A program made the position numbers and the translations under genes. Source: Cynocephalus volans (Eukaryota > Chordata > Mammalia > Dermoptera > Cynocephalidae). From it: a stretch of DNA of 64,000 nucleotides. Position 1 is the stretch's first letter; each line of letters begins with the position of its first letter. The notes beneath the pieces are model-generated. The model made no database searches and was not told where the DNA came from. It was given only the letters and a program-made list of their open reading frames with translations. Below are positions 44,618-56,752 of the stretch, piece by piece. Location of the stretch: the NCBI RefSeq assembly GCF_027409185.1, contig NC_084461.1, forward strand, positions 189,926,501 through 189,990,500, written 5' to 3'.

Positions 44618-45639
44618 ACAAGGATTGGAGATATATGTTCTTATGTTGACTGATGTTGCTTCTTGTGTATATTCTAATCAAAATCCATGGGACTGGGTGG
44701 CTTGTCAAGCACTCTTCTATTTTGGGACTTTGTTTGAAAAGGGTAACAGTTTTGGAAGGGAAAAAATGGAGTTTGTTCATTACAGAGCCAACAAATAAAC
44801 CCTTCTTTAAAGATTGAAGATATTGCCTATCCAAAATAATATAGGCACAACTCAGAAGTTGATTAATAAAGGAACAAGTTCTGTAGCTCTCAGGGAAATT
44901 GATTTTGAGTAAAAATGAATATAGAACTTAAATGAAGTTATGACTCCTACCTCCTGTCACCAGTCTGACTTTGTTATGTGGCTCTGTTTTTGATGTTTGT
45001 TCTCTCAGTTTATTTCCATGTAATCTTGAGAGGCAAGTCAGAGCATCCCCATTTTATGAAGTCTTAGAGGTTAAGAGATTGGCCCAAAGATGCCCAGTAA
45101 CTGCTCACATTTGTGGTGGATTTGCTATGTACAGGCAAAGTGCTAACATATTACATCCATGCAGTGCATTTCATGTGTTGCATCTCAACCCCGTGAGACC
45201 TATACTGTTATCATCCTCTTCTTACAGGTGTGTAAGTGGGAGCTCAGAGAGGCCCCACATTGGTAAAATTTCAGTGAAGATGTAACCTCTGGTGGATCTG
45301 ACTCTGAAGCTGACTGTAAATTGCTAGTATATGTCTTCTCATCTCAACTCTTCAGACTCCAGGAACAGTGCTCCTTTTCCTCTGCATGCAGAGATACAAC
45401 TGAGTTAGATGGGAGTCTCAAGTAGGACTCCAGGAGAAGTGGAGAATTTCCCCATTGAAAAGATTTGTAGCTCTAGATAACTGAGTTTATTTTTTCTTTT
45501 AAATAAACATATGTTCTCTCTTTGCCCCTGCCCCCCATCTCTCTCTGTCTCCGTTTCTATCTTTTTCAGGATCTAAATAATTACAGTAGTTATCTTTGGG
45601 GAGGAGATTGGTGGGATTGGATCAGAAGACTTTAGCATT
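44618..45639. other. No gene seen
   Basis: Unassigned. A MIR-like remnant ('catccccattttatgaagtc', 'gttaagagattggcccaaag') is at 45045-45100. Confidence 0.5.
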
Positions 45640-46345
45640 TTATGTCATACCCTTTGGTCTTGAAACATTTCTCTTCTTTTCAGAATTGTTTTGGTTATTA
45701 TGGATCCTCTACACTTCCACATAATTTTTAGAATTAGTTTGTCCATTTCTAAAAAAAAAATGTCTGCTTGAATTTTGAGTGGGATTACTTTAAGATCATA
45801 GATCAATTTGGGAAGGCTTGTCTTATAAAGTAATAAATACACACACCCAGCAGTCACACACCAAACATATAATTAGACCTGTTTGGAAATGTCTACAGCA
45901 GCTTTACTCATAATTACTCAAAACTGGAAACAACACAAATGTCTGTCAACAGGTGAGTGGATAAACAAATTGGGGTATATTCATTCATACAATGGAATAC
46001 TATTGAGTAAGAAAAAGGAATAAATTGCTAATGCACACAACCCCATAGATGAATCTCAAAAAGATGTTGAGCAATAGTAGTGAGACAGAAAAGAGTAAAA
46101 ATCCGTTCATATGAAACTATAGAAAAGGCAAACTAATCTATGGTGACAGAGAGCAGACCAGTGGTTGCCCAAGGGTGGGTCTGATTACAAAGAGACACGA
46201 AAAAACTTTTAGGGGTAATGGACGTGTTCTCTTTCTTGATTGGGGCAGCGGTTATGCTTGTCAAAAATCATCAAACTGTACACTTGAAATCTGTTCATTA
46301 TATTGCATGCAAATTATACCTCAATAAGGTTGACATAAAAAGTGA
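45640..46345 (+). mobile_element. Twin-primed (5'-inverted) old L1
   Basis: The first part (45645-45840) is L1 ORF2 on the minus strand; its translation includes LIYDLKVIPLKIQADIFFLE. The second (45850-46345) is L1 3' sequence on + ('gcagctttactcataattac', 'gtggataaacaaattggggt', 'cagaccagtggttgcccaag', 'tatacctcaataaggttga'). The opposite orientation of two parts of one copy is the signature of twin priming. Confidence 0.8.
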
Positions 46346-46789
46346 AAAATAAAAAGTCATACATGCATTATAGAAAGTGCACATACACTTCTGGGAGCTG
46401 ATGGGTTTTCTGGCTTTTTTTAAAATTAAAAATTCTAAAAATTAATTTAACAATAATTTTTACTTTTATACCTTATTTATTTAATTACTCCCAGTGCTTA
46501 GCAATATGCCTGGCATATAGGAAAAGTTCAATAAATGTTGAATGAATATTAGCCCTGTTGAAGCTTTTTACATTTACAAGGAGAGCAAGCCATATACCTA
46601 AAAGAATAAATCTTTCATGAGTTATTAATACCATAACTTCTTTTTTAGGCACTACAGATTGGTGAGAGAGGAGAGTGTTTTCACCAGAGCATCTTTACTA
46701 GCCACTCACCACACCTTCACCCCTAAATCAGATACTCCTATTAGAAACTCCTCCTATTCTCGTACAAACATCCCCACAAAGGAAAATCT

Positions 46790-47424
46790 ATTTTTTGCAA
46801 GCTTCCCTCCCACTTCATTCAACCTTCTCTCAACCACCGCTGTTTGGTTTCTGTCCCCATCCCTCTATAGGAATTACTATCTCCAAGCTCACCCCTGGTC
46901 TTCTAATAGCCAACTTTGCTGGGCATTTTCCATGTGCTCTTTTGCTAGGCCTTGCTGTTGCATTTAATGTGGCCGGTCACCCTCTTTCTCTACACTTTAC
47001 TCCTTTGGATTTCTTTTCACTAAATTCTCTTAGCTTTTCTTGGACCTTTCCAATCTCTGTCTTATCCTCCACCTAACTCTTAAAAGTTGAGGTTCTCCAA
47101 AATACTATCTCTGGCTCTCTGATATTCTCATTCTCTATACTATACAGTCTCGCTGGGCAATCTTATCCCTTCTCATGTCCCAGTCACCTTCTCTATGCTG
47201 ATGATTCCCTAATCTCCATCCCCAGTGCAGCCCTCTCTCCCAAGCTTTGGAATCTTGCGTCTAGCCACCAGCTAGGCATCTCCACTTGGATGTCCCTGGA
47301 CGCCTCAAACTCAACATGGCTGTGCTCTGAGCTCCCTCCCAATCCTGCCCCTCTCTTTCCCCTGTTGTGTTGTCGATGGCTTCACCGTTCACTCGGTCTA
47401 CCAAGCTGTAAATTTGAGTGCAAA
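46790..47424 (+). mobile_element. L2 LINE fragment
   Basis: 'tctttgctgggcattttcca'-like text, 'gatgattccctaatctccat', 'aggcatctccacttggatgt', 'gcctcaaactcaacatggct' follow L2 ORF2-end sequence. It is cut by the SINE at 47439. Confidence 0.7.
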
Positions 47425-47596
47425 CCTTTTCTCTTCTTCTTTTTTTTTTTTTTTTGTCTTTTTCGTGACCGGCACTCAGCCAGTGAGCACACCGGCCATT
47501 CCAATATAGGATCTGAACCTGAGGCGGGAGCATCGCTGCGCTCCCAGTGCCGCACTCTCCCGAGTGCGCCAGGGGCTCGGCCCCTTTTCTCCTCTT
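47425..47596 (-). mobile_element. tRNA-derived SINE (GC-rich hairpin subtype), minus strand
   Basis: The reverse complement reads 'gcgcactcgggagagtgcgg', 'gggagcgcagcgatgctccc', 'aggttcagatcctatattgg', 'ggtgtgctcactggctgagt', 'gccggtcacgaaaaag', then an A tail (T run 47440-47455). Duplications 'ccttttctcttctt' (47425-47438) and 'ccttttctcctctt' (47583-47596) differ at one base. Same subtype as 19360-19510. Confidence 0.9.
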
Positions 47597-49349
47597 AAAA
47601 AAAAAAAAAAAAAAAAATTGATTCCCAAGTCCATTTCAATTACTGAGGTCACAGAAAGGGCCAGAGGAGATGAAGTCAAGAGTAAAAGTACAAAGGTGAG
47701 TCTGAACAGAGGCGAGGTCATCGTACTCTTTACATGTAAGGAAAGTGCATAATGATGGATGGGGGTGTGGATCAGGTATAAGGTGAGAAGTTGAACAAGA
47801 TGAAACCAGATGGCTTAAAATTGCTCAGAGGGAGGATGAGATAGTTTACTTCACATATGCAAAGGGCAACCAGAGGAGAGGGAATAAAGTTTGTGGGACC
47901 TCAGTGAGCAGAGTCAGGGCTAAGGGAGCTATGGGAAGGTGGGCTGTGGTATAACCGAAGGTCAGGTCTGAAGCTATCCTACAGCAGAAGGTGCTGCCTT
48001 GATATTTAGTGAGATTTCTGTCACTGGAGGTATTTTAGCAGAGCTTGGGAGGAGGCTTGCCAAAAATGCAGTGGGTTATTTCAATTTTGGATTGGGGAGT
48101 GATAGAGAGGGCAAGAAGTTGTGGTTTAGTGGAATGATTTCTAATGTCCTTTCTAATCCCGAGGACTGACTGGCCTGTGGCTCGAGGCCATGAGAGAGAC
48201 AATAATGAAATACAGCAAAGAAGAGAGGTGGTGTCAGGAGAAAGAAAAATCAAGATGCAAATGCTATTATTCACATTTCCTATTTTGACAGTGTCCACCC
48301 AGAAACTTACAACAGAGCCAACATTTCTGCAATTATAATTTCAACTAATTTGGGCTATGAGTTCATTAGCTGCAAAAGGTACTGTATGCTGTTAATCAGA
48401 AGCGAGCTTTCCTCTCCCCCTCCTCCCTATTTTTAGGATTAAGAGCAAAGCAGAAGGGAGTTAGGGGACTCTACTTGGGATAAATACTGGATGGCTTTAG
48501 TAAGCCCAGCCACCACCCGAATACCAACTAAGCTGCTTGTACGTTTGGAAGAGTTTGAAGGACAAAAGTTGCTATTGGATGCAGATGAGCTGGCTCTGTT
48601 TCAGGGTCGTTTTGTGTTTGTTTCCCTTTCCACTTTACAGACAGAATCTACACCATAACTCTCTTAGGTTTCAGAATATTCCAGCTTCTATCCTCACTCC
48701 TCTTCCCACTCCCCACTTCTTTGACCAAACAATGAGAGAAACAACACCCTATGTCAAGGTTAAAGAAAATGACCAGACTTTTAGACTTGCAACAATTTCT
48801 CTGTGAATTAACTATGGGCAGAGCTTGGTATTAGAAGCTGGGATGAGAGACACACCTTGAGAGATTTCCTCAGGGGCTCAGGAGTTACCATAGCATTCAC
48901 AAAGCACTTTTGCCTAAACGGTCTAATTTGATCATCACCAGGGAGGTTCAGGCAGGTACAATTGTCTGTGTTTCATAGATGCCGACTTTGACGCTCAAGG
49001 AGATTAAATGTCTTGCCTGAAATCACGTAGCTGACAGGGGACATGTCTTCACCCTTCATACTATTTCTCTTGTGCTGTTCAGAAATGGACTGGATTATGG
49101 GAATGGCTCTAACTGTTGAGAAAAAGAGAGGGGCTGAAGAGAGGGGAGAAAAGCTGAACCAAGAATGTCTGTACCACTCACGGGGGCCTTGGCCAAACTC
49201 TTTGTGAGGAGACTGAACAAAACATTCTGCCAGTCAGGTGGAACACATGCTGCCCACTGGGGATTCAGGGTGCTTCTTGGCATATTGCCTTCCTCAGGCA
49301 AGGAAACTGGTCAAACTTTTGTAGCAGGTTAATTAAACAGTGTCAAGTT
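47597..49349. other. No gene seen; A-run and MIR remnant
   Basis: 21 A follow the SINE at about 47597-47617. A MIR remnant ('atgccgactttgacgctcaa', 'gaaatcacgtagctgacag') is at 48970-49045. The rest is unassigned. Confidence 0.5.
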
Positions 49350-49725
49350 AGTAGGGTATGGTAGATTGAATCACTGCTGCAACTCTTCCTCCTTCCCTAA
49401 GTTCCTTCCTAATTTTGCAGCGCTCATCCACTCTGATGCTGAAGTTGGCAATGACACTTGACCAGTAGAATAAGGAGGAAGCAACAATGTGTCAGTCCTG
49501 AGCCTCTGCCTCCAGAGACCTTCTGTGTTTCTGCATGTTCTTTTGTGTCTTTGCCCTCACCTTGAGGAATGCATGGGGTACTACTGGTCCATGAAAGATG
49601 AGAGACAGATGGAATTGAGCCCACCCTAGATCAGCCAACTCTCAGTGGAGGTGAACAATAAATGCTTATTATTTGTGGTGGTTTGTTACACAGCATTATT
49701 GTGGCAATAGATAACTGATACATAA
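49350..49725 (+). mobile_element. MaLR/ERVL-type LTR remnant
   Basis: 'ttggcaatgacacttgacca', 'aacaataaatgcttattatt', 'gtttgttacacagcattatt', 'ggcaatagataactgatac' are the polyadenylation-signal end of an old LTR related to 34195-34612. Confidence 0.6.
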
Positions 49726-50559
49726 GATGCAATAATGAAGGTTTTATTTATTCCCTTTCACTGCTTCCAGCTGAGCATTATAAAATACTCTTTCCAATCC
49801 TCAGGCGGATTCTACAATTTTGGGGCTACTTTAAGTTATTAAAAATTGAGTCTGGATTAAAACTGTAATCTCAAATTTAATTTAAATCTCATTTTTCTTT
49901 CTTCCCGGCTCAGTTATGGCCCCAACTGTTTGCAGAGGCATAGTCTGCAGTGAGACACCCATCTCCTCACTCTATTCCCTCCTGTCTTTTCAAGGCCTAG
50001 CTCTATGGTGTTGGGGGATGGGGAGACAGAGGGAAGGTGACCCTTTGCTCAACTATGCAGTCTTGTGCTGATGGCTACTGCTGACAGTGTGGTCTCTGAG
50101 TAGATGGTATAAGGGGTTTCTTTGGGGGTGTGATTCTACTTCTCCCTGGACCATATATCTAAGGAACTGAGAATGCAGTGGGGCTACTCTCATCCCCTTC
50201 TTCCTAGAGATACTACTCCATGGGGCCTTCCAGTTCTACTGCTATGGGATACTCACCTCCTACAATTCTGGGCCAACAGGAACATAGCTAGTCAACATCC
50301 TGTTATTACACTTTATTTCACCCAACATTTCAAAAATTCACTCTATTATGAAACTCTTTAGTGTTCTGACTTTGGGGTGGTCTACTCCTAATGGATACCT
50401 GGGGAGCTTAGGCTTGGTGGAATTTCAATAATCACCACATTTGGTAGATTGTTACACAAATTTTACAATAATTATATCTTTTTAAAGGGTCATCCTAAAA
50501 ATCTGGACATAAGGTACCATAAAAATGAGAATACCTTGTGTTAGTTGAGTGGAATGTGA
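49726..50559. other. No gene seen
   Basis: Unassigned sequence without coding signal. Confidence 0.5.
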
Positions 50560-50985
50560 TAGAGACCCAAAGTAAAAGCACCTTAAATTAGATAGTTCAT
50601 TTTTTTTCTCAAACAAAAGCTCAAACTGGTATGGAGGCTCTGTTTGGTGAAATTGTCAGAAACAAGCTCCTTCTTTCTTTGTGTTTCTTTTGTCTTATCT
50701 GGTGTTGTTCCTGATCTCAGGGTCCAACTTGGCTCACTACCATGTCCATATGCCAGCCAGATAGAAGGGGGGAAAAGGGGAAGTTAAAAACCTGCCATTT
50801 CCCTTTAAGAGTATGACTCAGAGGTTGCACGCATCACTTGTGCTCACATCCCACTGGCCTAACGTAGTCACCTGACCATACCTAGCCTCAAGAGAGTCTG
50901 ATAAATGTAGCCTTTATCCAAGAATGCCACGTGTCCAGCTAAAACTTCTATTACTATGGAAAAAAGAGGAACAGATATTGGGGAA
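50560..50985. mobile_element. Old interspersed repeat, related copy
   Basis: 'accttaaattagatagttca', 'tcacatcccactggcctaac', 'ggaacagatattggggaaca' correspond to positions in 21855-22300. Fourth copy of that family. Confidence 0.45.
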
Positions 50986-51834
50986 CAGAGAAGTGGAAAT
51001 TTCTGCCACTTATTCTGAGAGAATTATTCTACTCCTGTGATATAGTCTAGGAAATTTGAAAGAGGAAAAAATAATTTGTACAAGGATGTTTATAGTTTGA
51101 TGATACAATAAACACTAGTCTGTTGACATAATAAAATTTCGTTTGTGGCCACTACAGTAATAAATATGAAGGTAATTTAGAAAATTATATGGAAAATTGT
51201 ATGAAAAAAAATAGCATCCAATTTTATGCCCATGGAAATTAAGACCTGTTAAAAAATCATGGGTGCTCATAGATAGAGAAGAAGCTCAGAGAACTTGACT
51301 CAAAGATGCACTTTCTTTTCACATTTTAATTGAAATTAAGATTGGGTCTTACAACTCAAGCTCATATTTTAGGAGGTAATATTTTTTCCTTAACTACTCT
51401 TTCAAAATTTTTAGTGCACCAAAAGCATTTTAGAACTTAAAAAGTAGGTAGTTGTGTCCATCAACCATCCATCCATCCATCCATCCACTAGTTCAATTAT
51501 TTAATAAATATTAATTGAGAATGAAAAATAGACATTGAAGAAATAAATTCATGAATTTCCTGACAGTTGCTATAAGTGTTATAAAAGAAACGTATAGAAT
51601 AAAATGACAGAACATGCCATGGAGACTAGAGCAGACACTTTTGGTGCCTCTCTCATGGCCCCTTGCACTAACCATTTTATTGTATGCCAATAGTGTCCAA
51701 CTGCAAAGAGCTTTCCCTTTACCTTCATATGGTTTAGGCAGAAATGCTATGGAGTTAATGCCCCCAGGAAGGGCCCTCAACCGATGACGAGTGAGAATGG
51801 GAGTATAAATACCCCAGCTTCCTCTCCCTTCAGG
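50986..51834. other. No gene seen; (CATC)n microsatellite
   Basis: A short CATC repeat at 51464-51487. The rest is unassigned. 51485-51600 may be the start of an old repeat of the 1361-1790 type. Confidence 0.5.
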
Positions 51835-52080
51835 TGGGATAACTCTGAGATATATTCTCTACCTTGCCCCCGAGCTCCTCAGTGGAATTGAGCCCAAGTT
51901 GCCTATAGAGGTAGCCTGTAAAATAATACACCCTTCATTGAATTCCTTGTCTTCGTTTCTCACTTCTTCACTCTCCTACTGATGCTTTCTGGGATTACCT
52001 CCCAAATAAGCTGCTTGCACTCACATCTTAGTCTCCTGGTCTGCTTCTGGGGAAACCCTACCCAAACCAGGGAGTTTGAC
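51835..52080 (+). mobile_element. ERV-type LTR 3' fragment
   Basis: 'tcactcaattgaattcc'-like text then 'cttcactctcctactgatgc', 'gggattacctcccaaataag', 'ctgcttgcactcacatctta', 'gcttctggggaaaccctacc' match the LTR endings at 14860 and 23880. Confidence 0.55.
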
Positions 52081-53094
52081 CACTCTAATGAGAAAGGCTT
52101 TAGAAAGTGGCATTTACACAGTGGCCCTGAATGATGAGTAGAGGTTTGGCTAGGTGAAGAGGGTGGTTGAGTGGTCTGGACAGAGTGTCTCACTCAAGCT
52201 TCTTGTTTGCAAGCAACAGAAAACAAATCTGGCTTTCTTAAGCCATGGTGGGGAGAGCTGAATAGCCCCAAATAATACAGGCAGGCAGACTTCGGATGGG
52301 GAGGAGTGTGGTTTGTGTTAGGATTAGAAACCCGGTCATTATGGCTGGAGCAAAGTGGTTCATGGATTGGGATGAAGTTGGAGGGGTGAGTTGGGGCCAT
52401 AGAACTCATTAGCTTGTTGGTTTACATTGCATTTTTAGAGAAAGAACATTTTCATAACTAACTTTGATGTGCTCAGTTTTATGGAGACAGTGTTTGGAGT
52501 CTGGAAGATGTCCTCTCATTCTGAAATCTGAGCAGAACCAGGCCTAGGCTTGTTCCTAAACAGGTTTGGAGGCCTTCAGCAAGTACACAGTTTATGGAGG
52601 ATAAACATAGGCAGAGGAGCTCACTGGAGGGGAGAAGCTGCGGCACCTGGCTTCTCTTGAGATGCCAGAGGATCTCCACAAGGCACGTCCTGTACTGTTA
52701 TTGCTCTGCAAGGACTTCGTATTCCCCAGAGGCAATGGAGTGAGCAGCGGTTCTCAAATGGTGCTCCTTGGCACCCTAGGGGTTCCTTTGATCCTCCCCA
52801 GAGTGGGCTGTATAGGAGGTACAAATGCTCAGAGTCGTGAGATGTTTGAAGAGAGTCTTCTGGTGCTAAAAAAAATCATATGAAAATGAGCTAACCTGGC
52901 TTTGAATCCCATTTTTGTCACTCCTTAGCTGTGTGACCTAAGGTAAGTTAGTTAGCTTCTCTGAATGGCTTTATGATTCTCCTGTTCCTTCTCCTCCTCC
53001 TGATCGTCACCATCAATACCATTACCTACACACTGACTATGATAATTGATTTAGATGCATTCTGCCATTGACTTCCCACCTGAAGCTTTTTAGG
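52081..53094. other. No gene seen; MIR remnant
   Basis: 'tttgaatcccatttttgtca', 'tagctgtgtgacctaaggta', 'agcttctctgaatggcttta' (52900-52975) are a MIR core. The rest is unassigned. Confidence 0.55.
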
Positions 53095-53235
53095 TATGTA
53101 GATTTACCCCCACTTTATAGGTGAGCAAATTGGGGTCTAGGAAGATTGCATCACTTGTCCAAGGTCACCCAAGAGGTGACACAGCTGGGATTTAAATTCA
53201 GATCTGTCTGACTCAAATCCTGTGGTTTTAACCAC
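53095..53235 (+). mobile_element. MIR SINE fragment
   Basis: 'cccactttataggtgagcaa', 'cacttgtccaaggtcaccca', 'cagctgggatttaaattcag' are a MIR 3' half. Confidence 0.85.
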
Positions 53236-53903
53236 CAATAGATGGTTGTCAGTATAAATGAGGATATATGTGTAATGCTTAGCTCTGTGCTTGGCATGGA
53301 ATTGGCACTTAATAAATTGTATCTATTAAGATATTCACCTTAGTTACATCATTGAGTATTTGCAGAGTATTTCCAGAATGTGACCAGGTGTTTGGGGACA
53401 TTTGCATAGCTGGGAGAGATTTGATATTTCCAAGGAGAAGTGTATCTAATCCTAATTCCATTTACTTTTCTCTCCCAAGGGCAGTCAAGGTGTTAATAGT
53501 ACAGTTTTCTAGGGCCAGGAGGAAGAAAGGGGCACGTAACCTCACTGGGCTGTCCAGGTGCATGGCTGCATCTTCAAGGCTGTTGGGAAGAGAAATGGGG
53601 CCAGCAATGGAACTGGCCTCAAAGGTAGCAGCTGGTCATTTGTGAGATGCCAAAGAGGAACATACAAAGGATCAATAATCAAGTGTCTGTGGAGAGCCCA
53701 CTGCATGCTCAGCACACTGTTAGGCACAGTGTGTGTGGGAGGGATGGGGGGGTAGTTGGAGGGAAGCAGAGCAATGGGGTTGTGGGCCCATCTGCTTGTT
53801 CAAGCTGACACCAACTGACAACCAGCGCCTTCTGCAGTGATAAGCAGGGGCAGTGCCTCTGTGCTCAGGGAGGCAGTTTTATTTGTGCCTAAAAGACCTT
53901 GTA
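53236..53903. other. No gene seen
   Basis: Unassigned. 53690-53740 has words of the old repeat family ('gcatgctcagcacactgtta'). No coding signal. Confidence 0.5.
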
Positions 53904-53993
53904 GGGCTGGCTGGTGGCTCCGTGGTTAGAGTGCGGCCTTGTACCACCAAGGTCAAGGGCTCGGTTCCTTGTGCAGGCTAGCTGCCAAAAAAA
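53904..53993 (+). mobile_element. tRNA-derived SINE, short monomer
   Basis: 'gggctggctggtggctccgt', 'ggttagagtgcggccttgta', 'ccaccaaggtcaagggctcg', 'gttccttgtgcaggctagct' then A7. tRNA-Ile-like head as in 30207-30298. Duplications are unclear. Confidence 0.8.
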
Positions 53994-54450
53994 GTTGAAA
54001 GGCTTTGTTGTTAGTGGATGAGCTCCTGTCTATTTAATCTTCACTATTTTGAGGCATTATCAAGCAGTTCAGCCAGGTAACAGGAGAGTCAGGAAGTTCC
54101 ACAAGCAAGTTTCATTTTTTGTTCTGTGTTTTCTTTTCCTCCCAAACCTGGACCCTATGAAGAAATATATAGGTAGGAAAATAAATAAAAACTCTATCAC
54201 AGCAATTAGATGAAGTTTCTGCGAAACATTTCCTTTAATTTTATGGCAAAATGACCCACCAAAACCCCAAAACTACTGCTCTTTAAACCTGCAGCACCCA
54301 TTATAGGTGTGGATGGCAATGGTGACATCGGAGATTTTAATTTTTAAAAACAGACCTAGCAGAACATCTGCCAATCTATGTGCTTAAGAAGTGAGCTGTT
54401 TAGGTACTTGACCATTATTAGTTCCAAAACTATACTAATGATTGCTATTT
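53994..54450. other. No gene seen; flank of the L1 nest
   Basis: Unassigned AT-leaning sequence before the 5' duplication of the older L1. Confidence 0.5.
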
Positions 54451-55202
54451 TAAAATATTTACTCTTAGCCATCCTCACTGGGGTTAGGTGGTATCTCAGT
54501 GTGGTTTTGATTTGCATTTCCCAGATGCTGAGTGATGTTGAGCATTTTTTCATATGTCTGTTGGCCATTTGTATATCTTCCTTAGAGAAATGCCTACTTT
54601 GCTCTTTTGCCCATTTTTTAATTGGGGTGCTTGTTTTTTTCTTGTAAAGTTGTTTGAGTTCCTTGTATATTCTGGATATTAATCCTTTGTCAGATGTATA
54701 TTTTGCAAATATTTTCTCCCACTCTGTTGGTTGTCTTTTAACTCTGTTAATTGTTTCTTTTGCTGTGCAGAAGCTTTTTAGTTTGATATAATCCCATTTG
54801 TTTATTTTTCCTTTGGTTGCCTGTGCTTTGGGGGTCGTATTCATGAAGTCTGTGTCCAGTCCCATTTCCTGAAGTGTTTCTCCTATGTTTTCTTTAAGAA
54901 GTTTTATTGTTTCCTCAAACAATTGCAGATAGATCTACCATATGACCCAGCTATCCCACTGCTGGGAATATACCCAGAGGAATGGAAATCATCAAGTCGA
55001 AGGTATAGCTGTTCCCCAATGTTCATCGCAGCACTCTTTACAATAGCCAAGAGTTGGAACCAGCCCGAATGTCCATCATTGGATGAGTAGATACGGAAAA
55101 TGTGGTATATCTACACAATGGAATACTACTCAGCTCTAAAAACGAATGAAATACTGCCATTTGCACCAACATGGAATGGACCTTGAGAGAATTATATTAA
55201 GT

Positions 55203-55214
55203 GAAACAAGTCAG
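55203..55214 (+). repeat. 5' target-site duplication of the full-length L1
   Basis: 'gaaacaagtcag' here is repeated at 61992-62003 directly after the A tail. Confidence 0.9.
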
Positions 55215-55220
55215 GGAGAG

Positions 55221-55236
55221 TTTCAAGATGGCGGCG
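55221..55236 (+). promoter_or_regulatory. YY1-like site at L1 start
   Basis: 'tttcaagatggcggcg' contains the YY1 core 'AAGATGGCGGC' a few bases from the 5' end, the position where human L1 has its YY1 site that sets the transcription start. Confidence 0.7.
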
Positions 55237-55578
55237 GCTGCGGCGGCTGGCGCGGAGTAGCTGAGGTGGAAAAGGTGGCCACTGGGCCTCAGGCAGCCGG
55301 GGAAACTTGTGGACCTTTCTCTGGCCATCTCTTAAGGGAGGACTGCTGCTGCTGGCCGGTCGTGGGGGCTCAACGCCACTTTGCCCCCGGCAGGAGAGGC
55401 TGCCTCATTTACAGGCAACAGCTTTGAAGTGTGGAGCAGGAAAAGAACTGATTCTTAGCTGCAAAAGTGAGTCTTGAAACAGGGAACACGGCGCCAGGGC
55501 TCCTGTGGATGCAGCCAGGATCCCGGAGGCTGGGGCCGCACTGAAGGCGGCCAGCTGCCCTATCCAGGATTCGAGGTT

Positions 55579-55857
55579 TCAGGCCGGCATTAAAGAAGAC
55601 TCCTGGGAGCGCCCGAGCGGCGCCGCGACTGAACAGCCCGAGGCGGCAGCGCCGAGAACACGGAAGGCAACAAACCAGAGACAGAGCGAGCGCCCGACCT
55701 GGCACAGCACTGTGAGTGATCCCTGGCAAAGCTCTGTTCGGGGGGTGGATGCCCACGCGGCTCCCGCCTGCACCACCAGGCCACTCACTGCCCCGGTGCT
55801 GCCTCCATTTTCCCAGGTGCGGGCAGCTCCGCCCTGCTCGGCCATCACTGAGCCCAT
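55579..55857 (-). other. Antisense ORF in L1 5' UTR (ORF0-like position)
   Basis: A 92-aa frame starting with a true ATG (reverse of 'cat' at 55855-55857), beginning MGSVMAEQGG. It lies antisense in the 5' UTR, where primate L1 carries ORF0, but I see no sequence resemblance to ORF0. It may be only a product of GC-rich composition. Confidence 0.3.
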
Positions 55858-56752
55858 TTGCTTGGCTTGGCGCGGGGCTTTCCGGACCCTGCGGGCCGAC
55901 CTCCTCTCCCACTCCCTCCACGGTTCTCTGGCAGGGCTGGGGGTGTGGGGCGTCCCGACCAGTTTTGGGAGGGCTAGGAAGTACGGGCGGGCCGACTGTC
56001 ACTCCACCACACCCTGGACTCCGGCCCCGGTAAACTTCCTGTTACTGGGAGGCAGATACCATCTCTGCGACCACCAGTTTGGAAAAAAGCCTAACGAATT
56101 TCTGGTTGGGAATAGTGTGGTAGGAGAGTTCCCAGGTCTGCTTGAACCTGCCGGAGAGCAGGCTGCAGGCGGGCACTAGACTTGGTTTATACCGGGGGGA
56201 TACAAAGGTGAACAAGACCCGAGAAAGATCTACACAGTGCTACAAAGGCACCCAGAGAGACTGGTCGTCTGTGCCTAGCAGAAACCTGGTAGACTTCCTG
56301 GGCGAGGCGGTGCTGAGCAGGGTCTTGAAGGCCCAGCTGATAGACGAGGGGTGCAGAAGACACGCCCCAACCCAGCACAGTGTGCACAGAGGGGGGAGAC
56401 GTGCGGCCAGGGAGGCGGAGACTCGATAGAAACCACACACCCGGTGGGGTCGCCACTGCACGATCTAACAGCCTGGGCCAGAGCACACTGAACGGGGAGA
56501 AGTCCTGTACAGAAAGTGAAAGCTCAACAGAGATCACACACCCTGTGGTACGTGATCCACCAGCCCAGCAGAGTACAAGCTGACCAGAAAGGTGGATCCC
56601 CGGAGAAGCCCAAGACCCGAGGCAACCACACACACAAGACACTAGAGGCCAACTGAGCAGTCACAGCGGGAGCCATACCAAATTGGCAACCACAGCAACA
56701 TCCTAGTTAGTCATTAGTCTTAAACCGGTGGACTGTGAAACCCCCTGCCACA

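Larger units (their letters stand above)
55215..56752 (+). promoter_or_regulatory. L1 5' UTR (internal promoter region)
   Basis: GC- and CpG-rich, unlike the A-rich ORFs. It begins 'ggagagtttcaagatggcgg'. By analogy with other L1s it carries an internal RNA polymerase II promoter. It contains a 224-codon open frame on + (55505-56179) and a 197-codon one on minus (55409-56002), but both start at GTG and have no internal ATG. Only the nested antisense frame 55579-55857 begins with ATG. Confidence 0.85.

Noticed and set aside
55505..56179. 224-codon open frame in the L1 5' UTR (and 197 codons antisense)
   Set aside because: Both begin at GTG and contain no in-frame ATG; the region is GC-rich and poor in stop codons.
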